A DNA stretch of 11,079 nt from Aurantibrevibacter sp041747755 (GTDB lineage: Bacteria > Bacteroidota > Bacteroidia > Flavobacteriales > Flavobacteriaceae), in contig JBGTEN010000161.1 in the NCBI GenBank assembly GCA_041747755.1, positions 1 through 11,079 of the forward strand, given 5' to 3'. The stretch's first letter is position 1. Each line of letters starts with the position of its first letter. The translations under genes were made by a program, and so were the position numbers. This document shows positions 1 through 6,500 of this stretch, piece by piece. A model generated the notes under the pieces. It made no database searches. It was given only the letters and a program-made list of their open reading frames with translations, and was not told the origin of the DNA.

Positions 1-35
1 GTAAGTAGTGGTTCAAACGATATGAACCTTTTCAT
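1..35 (-). CDS. Start of a truncated gene, probably bamA (Omp85 family)
   Basis: Only the first 11 codons are inside the window, reading M-K-R-F-I-S-F-E-P-L-L and running off the left edge. The ATG lies 4 nt after the uppS stop codon, so it belongs to the same transcript. The short basic then hydrophobic start could begin a signal peptide. In Flavobacteriaceae the gene after uppS and a DUF6089 gene is usually bamA, which encodes the outer-membrane barrel-assembly protein. That assignment rests on gene order only, because the visible residues carry no family motif. The start codon lies inside a perfect hairpin, described separately. Confidence 0.45.
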   Translation of the reverse strand, partial: MKRFISFEPLL

Positions 36-39
36 ATCG
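18..39 (-). promoter_or_regulatory. Perfect hairpin covering the start codon of the partial gene
   Basis: CGATATGAA (18-26) and TTCATATCG (31-39) are perfect inverted repeats of 9 bp with a 4 nt loop. On the minus strand the 5' arm contains the ATG (35-33) of the partial gene, immediately after the uppS stop. No U-tract follows within the visible sequence, so it does not look like a terminator. If it forms in the mRNA it would bury the initiation codon and could tie translation of this gene to ribosomes finishing uppS. The structure is seen directly; the role is inferred. Confidence 0.5.
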
Positions 40-780
40 CTAGTTGAGTTGTTCGCTAGTTTTTCCAAATCTTCGTTCTCTGTTCTGGTAATTTATGATT
101 GCCTCCACCAAATGGTGCTCTTTAAAATCCGGCCAAAATACATCAATAAAATATAATTCTGCGTATGCTATCTGCCAAAGTAAAAAATTACTTATTCTAT
201 GCTCTCCACTGGTTCGAATTAGCAGGTCTACATCTGGTAAATTATGCGTGTAAAGATGGTTATTTATAATGGTTTCATCAATATTTTCGGGAGAAATTAT
301 ATTATTTTTAACTTTGATACTTATCTCTTGCACAGCGTGTTTAATTTCCTCTCGGGCACCGTAACTTAGGGCTAAAGTTAAAGTCATTCCTGTATTTTCA
401 TCTGTCTTGTGTATGACTTCACTGAGTTCTTGATAAGCCTTTATAGGTAAAGACGCTATATTCCCGATAGCATTTAATTTAATATTATTCTTATTTAACG
501 TTTTTAACTCTTTCTTTAATGAAGAGACTAAGAGCTTCATTAAAGTATCTACTTCAACTTTGGGGCGTTTCCAATTTTCTGTAGAAAAAGTATACAAGGT
601 AAGATAATCAACACCTATTCTGGCACAATTTTCAACTGTATCCTTAACGGTTTTTACTCCATTTTCATGCCCAAAAATACGTAATTTACCCATTTTCTTT
701 GCCCACCTGCCATTACCATCCATGATTATAGCCAGATGTTTAGGTAATTTACTCTTTTCTAAAGTTTCAATAGTGTTCAT
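40..780 (-). CDS. uppS: Isoprenyl transferase (undecaprenyl diphosphate synthase)
   Basis: Cis-prenyltransferase that condenses isopentenyl diphosphate units onto farnesyl diphosphate to make the C55 lipid carrier for peptidoglycan and other surface glycans. It acts in the cytoplasm at the inner membrane. Family motifs are complete: I-I-M-D-G-N-G-R-W-A with catalytic Asp21, F-G-H-x-N-G, T-L-Y-T-F-S-T-E-N-W, and the C-terminal signature R-T-S-G-E-x-R-x-S-N-F-L-L-W-Q from Arg189, whose arginines bind diphosphate. I chose the ATG at 780 (246 aa) over an in-frame ATG at 822. The shorter form has the usual family length and starts about 20 residues before the catalytic Asp, and the longer one would overlap the preceding gene by 35 bp. 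It lies 7 bp after the DUF6089 gene and 4 bp before the probable bamA, so it is mid-operon. Confidence 0.96.
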   Translation of the reverse strand: MNTIETLEKSKLPKHLAIIMDGNGRWAKKMGKLRIFGHENGVKTVKDTVENCARIGVDYLTLYTFSTENWKRPKVEVDTLMKLLVSSLKKELKTLNKNNIKLNAIGNIASLPIKAYQELSEVIHKTDENTGMTLTLALSYGAREEIKHAVQEISIKVKNNIISPENIDETIINNHLYTHNLPDVDLLIRTSGEHRISNFLLWQIAYAELYFIDVFWPDFKEHHLVEAIINYQNRERRFGKTSEQLN

Positions 781-787
781 ACAAAAG

Positions 788-1474
788 TTACTCAAAACAA
801 TCGGAGCAGGGCTTTCTTCCAAAAGTATAGGTTAGTGTTACCCCTGAAAAAACATACCAATCGTCACTAAAAATGTTTCCAAATCTAAACGATTCAAAGT
901 TAGAGTTTTCTGGGTTACTAGCGTCTAAATTATCGGTAAAAGTATAGCGGGCACCAACCTCTGCTCCAACAATCAAAAACTGATTTAATCGAGCTTTAAA
1001 CCCTACTGTCATGGGTATGGCCATTGCCCCGTCTCTTTGATTTAAATTCTGAAGTTGCCCGGCGTCAAAATAATTATAGTCATACCTAAAATAGGTGAGA
1101 CCTGTGTATAAATAAGGGGTGAAAGCCGATCCCAGTCTATGCAAATTATACTCCACAAAGTTAAATTCTAATCCGGCAGATGCCTCTAAAATAGAATTGT
1201 CCATAATATATCCTCGTTGTTGTCTTGAAGATAAGTCTGACTTATTATCATCTGCTGTGAAATTTCCGTAAATCATGCTTGCCCGCCAGGCATAGCGTTT
1301 GCTCTTATTCCATTTAAATAAACCTCCGAATGCCGGACCAGATGGTAAGATAAAGTTGGTTCGTCCCACATCGCCAATATTATTAGTTCCTCCCGCAAAA
1401 AGACCTATTTCATAGGTTTGGGCATTCAATCTTCCTAAAAAGGACACCACTAGTATAACAATACATAATCTCAT
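788..1474 (-). CDS. DUF6089-like outer-membrane beta-barrel protein
   Basis: A 228-residue protein with a signal peptide: a hydrophobic stretch at residues 4-14, with likely cleavage after L-N-A at residue 18. The mature part has the alternating aromatic and polar pattern of beta-hairpins, including E-I-G-L-F-A-G-G-T-N-N-I-G-D near the start, P-Y-L-Y-T-G-L-T-Y-F in the middle and a closing strand V-T-L-T-Y-T-F-G. This matches the DUF6089 family, found almost only in Bacteroidota and commonly beside uppS and bamA. Its function is unknown; a small outer-membrane barrel is the best structural guess. The tail after the last strand carries C-x-x-C (C-S-D-C-F-E), which could form a disulfide. It appears to be the first gene of the DUF6089-uppS-bamA transcript, with a promoter just upstream. 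Confidence 0.85.
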   Translation of the reverse strand: MRLCIVILVVSFLGRLNAQTYEIGLFAGGTNNIGDVGRTNFILPSGPAFGGLFKWNKSKRYAWRASMIYGNFTADDNKSDLSSRQQRGYIMDNSILEASAGLEFNFVEYNLHRLGSAFTPYLYTGLTYFRYDYNYFDAGQLQNLNQRDGAMAIPMTVGFKARLNQFLIVGAEVGARYTFTDNLDASNPENSNFESFRFGNIFSDDWYVFSGVTLTYTFGRKPCSDCFE

Positions 1475-1490
1475 TTCCGCTAAAAGTTTG

Positions 1491-1498
1491 CAAATATA
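1491..1498 (-). promoter_or_regulatory. Promoter -7 element for DUF6089-uppS
   Basis: On the minus strand this reads TATATTTG, an exact match to the Bacteroidota -7 consensus TAnnTTTG. It lies 16 bp from the ATG at 1474, giving a leader of about 10-13 nt. No clear TTG lies about 19 bp upstream (that region reads CTTTTC), so only half of the promoter is well supported. The rest of the 116 bp gap (1475-1590) shows no other gene and no convincing terminator. Confidence 0.55.
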
Positions 1499-1590
1499 AC
1501 AATTTCAGTATTTTGAAAAGCCTCTTTGTTATACCATTATTCTTTCATGATAAACATTAATTAGGACTATTTATTGTTTGGCATCAACAA

Positions 1591-2472
1591 TCAATTGCGC
1601 CTGTCCTCTCCCCATAATAATTTGTTGCGAAGTGTTTTAAGAAAGCTTTCAGAGTTATACTCAACCATCTTGATATAAAAATTTGCCTTCTTTATGGTAA
1701 TTTCTTTTCCATTTTGTAAAGTAACTATTCTAGAATCCAAAGAAACTAAATGATTTTCCTCTCTCCCGGAAACTTTAAGACGAACCACTGTATCGTCTGA
1801 CACCACCAAAGGTCTGGCATTAAGATTATGTGGCGCAATTGGGGTTAAAATCAAAGATTTTGCCGTTGGAGCTATTACAGGACCACCACAACTTAGAGAA
1901 TACCCGGTTGATCCTGTTGGCGTAGCCACGATTAAACCATCTGCCCAATAGGAGGTTAAATATTCATCATTAAGATAGGTCTCCACGGTAATCATCGATG
2001 TGGTATCCTTTCGACTAACCGCTATTTCATTTAAAGCGAAGTTCAAGTCTCCAAAATGCTCTTCAGTTGAACCGGAGCGTATTTCTACTAAACTCCGCTC
2101 TACGATACTATATTTTCCCTCAAGAAACTCACTTAAAACTTTTCGTACTTCTTCTTTTTTAAAGGTAGACAAAAAGCCAAGTCTGCCGGTATTTACACCA
2201 ACGATAGGTATTCCAAGATTTCTAACAAAGGTGATCGCTCTAAGTATTGTACCATCCCCCCCAAAACTAACAAACATGTCAAATGAGGCATCCAAACCTT
2301 TTGTCATGGTGAAGGTTGGGTATTTTGGTAAAGGCTTTATCGTTATGAGCGTGTTATAAAACTCCTCTTCAAAAGAAACTGAGATGGAGTGCTTATTAAT
2401 CTCGTCCAAGAACTCCATAACGTAGTCAAGTGCATCGTTTTGATAAGTTTGACCAAAAATGGCGACTTTCAT
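1591..2472 (-). CDS. nadK: NAD kinase
   Basis: Phosphorylates NAD at the 2' position of the adenosine ribose to give NADP, using ATP, in the cytoplasm. The hallmark G-G-D-G-T is at residues 71-75, with Asp73 the catalytic base. It is followed by N-T-G-R-L-G-F-L at 94-101, the N-E pair that contacts the NAD ribose at 148-149, and the long nucleotide-binding block D-G-L-I-V-A-T-P-T-G-S-T-G-Y-S at 178-192. The length of 293 aa is normal for the bacterial enzyme. It starts 5 bp after the stop of the CBS-domain gene, so the two are almost certainly cotranscribed. The shared location with pdxJ may reflect cofactor supply, but that is inference from position. Confidence 0.97.
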   Translation of the reverse strand: MKVAIFGQTYQNDALDYVMEFLDEINKHSISVSFEEEFYNTLITIKPLPKYPTFTMTKGLDASFDMFVSFGGDGTILRAITFVRNLGIPIVGVNTGRLGFLSTFKKEEVRKVLSEFLEGKYSIVERSLVEIRSGSTEEHFGDLNFALNEIAVSRKDTTSMITVETYLNDEYLTSYWADGLIVATPTGSTGYSLSCGGPVIAPTAKSLILTPIAPHNLNARPLVVSDDTVVRLKVSGREENHLVSLDSRIVTLQNGKEITIKKANFYIKMVEYNSESFLKTLRNKLLWGEDRRN

Positions 2473-2477
2473 ATAAC

Positions 2478-3134
2478 CTAGACATTAAGGTATTTATCCA
2501 AGTAATCGGAACGTTGCTTTAAATCTTCAATGAATTTATCGTCATTATTCCCAAAAAGTATGGTATAATTATATCGTCTAAAAGACTGTATGACTTCATT
2601 TAAATTAGATGTACTTATTTTAATGGTTATTTGAACCACATCATTTTGAATATCAGTGATGAACCCCCCTATTAACTTTAGATTATTGCTTTCTACTATT
2701 TGTGCTATTTCACTAAATGAATAGTCTTTTATGCCTTTAGCAAGTACTAAAATACCGCCGGGTTCTGTAAAAAATGGGGTCTCTATAAACTGTATAATCA
2801 CCTCGGTAAGATCATAGTATCCAATTACTTTTTCATCATCTCCCAAAATAGGCAAACAATTGGCTTCATTTCTTGCAAACGCTTCCAAGACATCTAACCA
2901 TGCAGTGTCTTCCCTTACAAAAAAGGCTTCAAGCTGATACCTGTAATCTTCTATTTTCTTACCACTCTCGTACACCTCTAAATCCTTCTCACTCAGGACC
3001 CCTAAAAAGCGGTCTTCATCCATCACTGCAACATGAGAATAGGTATTGGCTTTAAAAAACTGTATAACCCTTTTTATGGAATCATCAATCTTAAATACCG
3101 GTATTGTGGTGATTATGTGCGACTGAATCTGCAT
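2478..3134 (-). CDS. CBS-domain protein with C-terminal ACT-like region
   Basis: A soluble 218-residue protein with no signal peptide or membrane segment. Two CBS motifs can be seen: residues about 5-55, ending F-L-G-V-L-S-E-K-D-L, and about 71-113, ending V-I-G-Y-Y-D-L-T-E-V-I. From about 126 the pattern G-G-I-L-V-L-A-K, then a helix, then L-I-G-G-F-I-T-D and V-V-Q-I-T-I-K-I resembles an ACT fold, an architecture also known from AcuB-like proteins. CBS pairs bind adenine nucleotides (AMP, ATP, sometimes NAD or S-adenosylmethionine) and usually act as sensors. Its tight coupling to nadK (5 bp) makes a link to NAD(P) metabolism plausible, but nothing in the sequence identifies the ligand or target. 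It is the first gene of the leftward operon and divergent from pdxJ. Confidence 0.85.
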   Translation of the reverse strand: MQIQSHIITTIPVFKIDDSIKRVIQFFKANTYSHVAVMDEDRFLGVLSEKDLEVYESGKKIEDYRYQLEAFFVREDTAWLDVLEAFARNEANCLPILGDDEKVIGYYDLTEVIIQFIETPFFTEPGGILVLAKGIKDYSFSEIAQIVESNNLKLIGGFITDIQNDVVQITIKISTSNLNEVIQSFRRYNYTILFGNNDDKFIEDLKQRSDYLDKYLNV

Positions 3135-3151
3135 AGCTTTTTATTATAACG

Positions 3152-3158
3152 CAAAATA
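3152..3158 (-). promoter_or_regulatory. Possible promoter for CBS-nadK
   Basis: The minus strand reads TATTTTG here, 17 bp upstream of the ATG at 3134. It is one base shorter than TAnnTTTG and no TTG partner is obvious, so this is a weak call. A leftward promoter must lie somewhere in this 91 bp divergent region, or further upstream inside pdxJ. Confidence 0.25.
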
Positions 3159-3176
3159 CTAATTAAAAATATCAAA

Positions 3177-3186
3177 AGGCATGCCT
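3177..3186. promoter_or_regulatory. Perfect 10 bp palindrome in the divergent intergenic region
   Basis: AGGCATGCCT is a perfect palindrome lying between the CBS and pdxJ starts, 6 bp before the pdxJ -7 element and therefore over the promoter spacer. Its position would suit an operator acting on pdxJ and perhaps on both genes. A palindrome this short can also arise by chance, and I know of no regulator for this site. Confidence 0.25.
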
Positions 3187-3192
3187 AATTTG

Positions 3193-3200
3193 TATTTTTG
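3193..3200 (+). promoter_or_regulatory. Promoter -7 element for pdxJ
   Basis: TATTTTTG is an exact TAnnTTTG match, placing transcription start near 3205 and giving a leader of about 20 nt before the ATG at 3226. No good TTG lies at the expected distance. The element helps fix the pdxJ start: an in-frame ATG at 3181 lies upstream of it and could not be translated from this transcript. Confidence 0.55.
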
Positions 3201-3225
3201 CAATCACTTCAAAAGTAATGAGAAA

Positions 3226-3939
3226 ATGACCAAGCTAAGTGTTAATATTAATAAAATAGCCACTTTAAGGAATGCACGAGGAGGAAATATGCCAAATCTC
3301 TTACGTACAACTCAAGATATTGAAACCTTTGGTGCACAAGGCATAACCATTCATCCAAGGCCAGATGAAAGACATATACGTTATCAAGATGCTCTGGATC
3401 TAAAAAAAGTAGTGACTACAGAATTCAATATTGAAGGTAATCCTAATCAAAAGTTTATTGATTTGGTTTTACAAATAAAGCCCAATCAAGTGACCTTAGT
3501 TCCCGATGCGGAAGATGCCATAACCTCTAATGCAGGATGGAACACCATAAAGAATAAGGATTTTCTAATCGAGGTTATTGGGCTTTTTAAGAAGGAGGGT
3601 ATACGTACATCTATCTTTATAGACGCCAACCCAAAGATGGTTGAAGGTGCCGCTCATACGGGTACAGATAGGATTGAGCTATATACGGAAAGTTTTGCTG
3701 AGGATTTTGCCCAGGGAAATATGCAGGGAGTAGACCCATTTGTGAATGCGGCACAAATTGGTCATGAATTAGGGTTAGGCATTAATGCCGGTCACGACTT
3801 GAATCTGGATAACATTGCGTTCTTTAAAGCTAAAGTTCCACATCTTTTGGAAGTGTCCATAGGACATGCGCTCATCTGCGAGTCTCTTTATTTTGGTCTG
3901 GAAAATGTTGTAAATATGTATTTGCATAAACTAAAATGA
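3226..3939 (+). CDS. pdxJ: Pyridoxine 5'-phosphate synthase
   Basis: Condenses 1-deoxyxylulose 5-phosphate with 3-amino-2-oxopropyl phosphate to form pyridoxine 5'-phosphate, the ring-closing step of the DXP-dependent vitamin B6 pathway, as a cytoplasmic TIM barrel. The 237 aa length is typical. Seen motifs are L-S-V-N-I-N-K-I-A-T-L-R-N-A-R-G-G at 4-20, H-P-R-P-D-E-R-H-I-R with His43, Arg45 and His50, F-N-I-E-G with Glu70, and N-A-G-H-D-L-N with His190. In E. coli the start of the protein reads N-I-D-H where this one has N-I-N-K; as I recall N-I-N-K is normal in Bacteroidota. I chose the ATG at 3226, not 3181, because the family begins with this sequence and a promoter element lies between the two. 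It leads a two-gene unit with the overlapping hydrolase gene. Confidence 0.96.
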   Translation: MTKLSVNINKIATLRNARGGNMPNLLRTTQDIETFGAQGITIHPRPDERHIRYQDALDLKKVVTTEFNIEGNPNQKFIDLVLQIKPNQVTLVPDAEDAITSNAGWNTIKNKDFLIEVIGLFKKEGIRTSIFIDANPKMVEGAAHTGTDRIELYTESFAEDFAQGNMQGVDPFVNAAQIGHELGLGINAGHDLNLDNIAFFKAKVPHLLEVSIGHALICESLYFGLENVVNMYLHKLK

Positions 3940-4709
3940 TGAATCTATTACATGCTACTGTTTTGGGGTCGGGAAGTCCTTTGGTAATTCTTCATGGATT
4001 TCTTGGAATGGCAGATAACTGGAAAACCTTAGGCACCCAATATGCCGAAGCGGGTTTTGAGGTTCATTTAGTGGACCAACGCAATCATGGGAAAAGCTTT
4101 TGGTCTGAGGATTTTAGTTATACCTTACTGGCAGCAGATTTAAACCGCTATATAACAGAAACGAAAATAGGTGAAGCCATAATTCTAGGGCATTCCATGG
4201 GCGGTAAGACAGCTATGCAATTTGCCTGTACAAATACAGAAAAGACTAAAAAATTGATTGTTTGCGATATAACACCCAGTTATTACCCGCCACACCATGA
4301 AACTATTATCCAAGCTTTGAATAGTCTTGATTTAACTAGCATTTCTTCCAGAGGGCAAGCAGACTCAGCTTTAGAAAGCCAAATTTCGGATTATGGTACA
4401 AGGCAATTTCTACTTAAAAACTTGTTTTGGGTAGAAAAAGGAAAATTGCAGTTTCGTTTTAATCTGCAGGTTCTTGCCGCTAAAATGGAAGAAATTGGAG
4501 AAGCCCTAAAGCCTGATTCTTACTTTAATGGCCCTACGCTATTTTTAAAGGGAGATAAATCCAATTACATTAACGAAGAAAATTATAGAGATAGTTTAAA
4601 ACACTTCCCATATGCTACTTTGGAAACCATAGAAAATGCCGGGCATTGGTTACATGCAGAAAATCCAAAAGAATTTTTTGATAAGACGATTAATTTTATG
4701 AAGTCCTGA
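3936..4709 (+). CDS. Alpha/beta hydrolase, YbfF-like esterase
   Basis: A 257-residue cytoplasmic alpha/beta hydrolase with no signal peptide. It has the oxyanion-hole segment H-G-F-L-G at 20-24, D-Q-R-N-H-G-K-S before the lid region, and the nucleophile elbow G-H-S-M-G-G with Ser87. Asp111 is in V-C-D-I-T-P and His237 in N-A-G-H-W-L-H-A-E-N-P. That spacing matches the unusual triad of E. coli YbfF, where the acid follows strand 6, so a short-chain acyl or thioester hydrolase is likely. The natural substrate is unknown. The ATG overlaps the pdxJ stop by 4 bp (ATGA), and a second ATG at 3939 overlaps it by only 1 bp. Either start implies translational coupling to pdxJ. Any functional tie to vitamin B6 is inference. 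Confidence 0.9.
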   Translation: MMNLLHATVLGSGSPLVILHGFLGMADNWKTLGTQYAEAGFEVHLVDQRNHGKSFWSEDFSYTLLAADLNRYITETKIGEAIILGHSMGGKTAMQFACTNTEKTKKLIVCDITPSYYPPHHETIIQALNSLDLTSISSRGQADSALESQISDYGTRQFLLKNLFWVEKGKLQFRFNLQVLAAKMEEIGEALKPDSYFNGPTLFLKGDKSNYINEENYRDSLKHFPYATLETIENAGHWLHAENPKEFFDKTINFMKS

Positions 4710-4725
4710 AAAAATAGTGCTATTT

Positions 4726-4747
4726 ATTATGCATGCATAATTTTTTT
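4726..4747 (+). terminator. AT-rich terminator after the hydrolase gene
   Basis: ATTATGCATGCATAAT (4726-4741) is a perfect 16 bp palindrome running into a T-tract to 4747. As RNA it would form a 6 bp stem with a CATG loop followed by U residues. The stem is AT-rich and short, so efficiency is uncertain, but it lies 16 bp after the stop and just before the next promoter. Confidence 0.55.
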
Positions 4748-4757
4748 GTCCTTTGTA

Positions 4758-4787
4758 TTGCGAGTGTCATAATTTTAACTAATTTTG
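4758..4787 (+). promoter_or_regulatory. Promoter for the SGNH lipoprotein gene
   Basis: TTG at 4758-4760 and TAATTTTG at 4780-4787 are separated by 19 bp, a full match to the Bacteroidota consensus TTG-n19-TAnnTTTG. Transcription should start near 4792, leaving a leader of about 48 nt. This and the tig promoter are the best-formed promoters in the window. Confidence 0.7.
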
Positions 4788-4839
4788 AAAGTAACCTTTA
4801 TTTTACGGTTGAAACTAAGATTAACTCAAATATTCTTAC

Positions 4840-6423
4840 ATGAAAAAGCATTTAGCGTTACTTGCAATTTTTGGACTTCTTTTCATTTCTTGTAGTGAGG
4901 ATGATAATGGGGTTGATCCGGGTCCGATTACTCCCGAACCCATAGTTTACACGCCAGGTTCTGCCGATTTTTCAAAATACGTCTCCATAGGAAATTCGCT
5001 AACTGCGGGTTATTCTGATAATGCCCTCTTTATCAATGGTCAGACGGCTTCCTTTCCCAATATGCTTGCCTCCAATTTTGAATTGGTAGGTGGAGGTGAA
5101 TTTAAAATTCCTTTTATGGCTGATAACTTAGGTGGAGCTTCTCTTGGAGGGCAACAGATACTTGGAAATCGACTTTTTCTAAACTTTGCCTCAGGATCTC
5201 CGACACCTACACCTGTCAGCGGTACTGGAACCACGGATATTGGAACTACATTAACAGGTCCCTTTAATAATATGGGTGTTCCGGGGGCTAAAAGCTATCA
5301 TCTGGTTGCGCCGGGATATGGAAACTTGGCAGGGGTATCCTTGGGTTTGGCCAATCCTTATTATGCCAGATTTGCCTCTTCATCCACAGCTTCCATTATA
5401 GGAGATGCAGCAGTTCAAAATCCAACCTTTTTTACGCTTTGGACAGGAAATAATGATATTTTGGGTTATGCACTTGCCGGAGGATCCGGGGTAGACCAAA
5501 CAGGTAATTTTGACCCAAGTACTTATGCCGGTAATGACATTACCGATCCAAATGTTTTCGCAAATGTTTATAATGGTTTGCTCCAAACCCTAACAGCTAA
5601 TGGCGCAAAAGGAGCTGTTGCTAATATACCGGATGTCACGGCATTACCTTATTTTACTACCGTGCCTTTTGCACCGCTAAGCCCAGAAAATCCTGCCTTT
5701 GGACCGCAAATTCCAACCCTTAATGCTACCTTTGCTCAGCTAAATCAAGTTTTTGCCTTTTTGGGTGTTCCGGAAAGATCCATAACCTTTTCTGAAACAG
5801 CGGCCAGCGCTTTGGTCATAAAAGATGAATCCTTGCCTAATTTATCCGCTCAGATATCCGGAGTACTTCAGGCGGGAGGGGCAGATGCGGGAACAGCAGC
5901 TGTTCTTGGTTTTTTATATGGTCAGGCCAGACAGGCAAATGCTAATGATTTAATTGTTTTTACAAGTCAGACTATAATTGCCCAGTTAAATGAAACAGCA
6001 TTTGCCACTTTACAGCAATTAGGCTTACCTCCTGCCACGGCGGGTCAGTTGTCTATTAATGGAATTACTTATCCGTTAGAGGACCAATGGGTATTAACAC
6101 CTGATGAACAGGAAAGTGTTACTATCGCAACAGCGGCCTACAATCAAACAATTGCTACATTGGCAACACAATATGATTTGGCTTTTGTTGATGCCAATGC
6201 GTATTTAAATGTAGTGGCATCTACCGGAGTTCCTTTGTCAGATGGAAGCAGGGTGAGATCTACCTATGGTACCGGTGGTGGCTTTTCCTTAGATGGTGTT
6301 CATCCTACTCCAAGGGGTCATGCACTTATCGCAAATCAATTCATCAACGCAATTAATTCAAAATTCGGGTCTAATTTACCTGGGGTAGAGCCCTTAGATT
6401 ATACAGGTCTTTATGTGAATTAA
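4840..6423 (+). CDS. SGNH-family hydrolase lipoprotein, probably surface exposed
   Basis: A 527-residue lipoprotein. The signal sequence ends L-F-I-S-C with lipid-bearing Cys18. The next residues, S-E-D-D, resemble the export signal that sends Bacteroidota lipoproteins to the outer face of the outer membrane. A Pro-rich linker (26-39) precedes the catalytic part. SGNH blocks are visible: block I S-I-G-N-S-L-T-A-G with Ser53, block III W-T-G-N-N-D at 201-206, and block V D-G-V-H-P-T with Asp485 and His488. Block I has Asn where GDSL enzymes have Asp, a common variant. At over 500 aa it is much longer than a minimal SGNH domain (about 200 aa). The extra sequence lies between blocks III and V, about 280 residues apart, and is rich in Ala, Gly and Thr. 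An esterase or lipase activity is likely, substrate unknown. It appears monocistronic, with its own promoter and terminator. Confidence 0.88.
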   Translation: MKKHLALLAIFGLLFISCSEDDNGVDPGPITPEPIVYTPGSADFSKYVSIGNSLTAGYSDNALFINGQTASFPNMLASNFELVGGGEFKIPFMADNLGGASLGGQQILGNRLFLNFASGSPTPTPVSGTGTTDIGTTLTGPFNNMGVPGAKSYHLVAPGYGNLAGVSLGLANPYYARFASSSTASIIGDAAVQNPTFFTLWTGNNDILGYALAGGSGVDQTGNFDPSTYAGNDITDPNVFANVYNGLLQTLTANGAKGAVANIPDVTALPYFTTVPFAPLSPENPAFGPQIPTLNATFAQLNQVFAFLGVPERSITFSETAASALVIKDESLPNLSAQISGVLQAGGADAGTAAVLGFLYGQARQANANDLIVFTSQTIIAQLNETAFATLQQLGLPPATAGQLSINGITYPLEDQWVLTPDEQESVTIATAAYNQTIATLATQYDLAFVDANAYLNVVASTGVPLSDGSRVRSTYGTGGGFSLDGVHPTPRGHALIANQFINAINSKFGSNLPGVEPLDYTGLYVN

Positions 6424-6445
6424 TATAAAATAAAAATGTATTTTT

Positions 6446-6475
6446 AAAGGCATCAATTTCCATTGGTGCCTTTTT
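6446..6475 (+). terminator. Strong rho-independent terminator after the SGNH gene
   Basis: AAAGGCATCAAT (6446-6457) pairs with ATTGGTGCCTTT (6462-6473) around a TTCC loop. The 12 bp stem has a single G-U pair and is followed by further T residues. It lies 22 bp after the stop codon and ends only 25 bp before the next ATG. Confidence 0.9.
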
Positions 6476-6500
6476 GTATAAACCCTTTAATTTTTATCTT

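Noticed and set aside
781..822. Longer uppS with an ATG at 822
   Set aside because: It would overlap the DUF6089 gene by 35 bp and adds 14 residues with no counterpart in the family; the ATG at 780 fits length and spacing.
1573..1591. Inverted repeat ATTGTT / AACAAT at the end of nadK as a terminator
   Set aside because: Only 6 bp, almost all A-T, a 7 nt loop, overlaps the stop codon and has no T-tract on the minus strand.
2000..2359. Plus-strand 119-codon frame inside nadK
   Set aside because: It is antisense to a clearly conserved enzyme, and its translation shows no domain; it is a shadow of the nadK codons.
3181..3225. Longer pdxJ starting at 3181
   Set aside because: The extension spans an exact TAnnTTTG promoter element and is absent from the family's usual N-terminus.
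6474..6500. TTG start for the YvlD-family protein
   Set aside because: The TTG lies inside the terminator T-tract; ATG at 6501 gives a normal family N-terminus.
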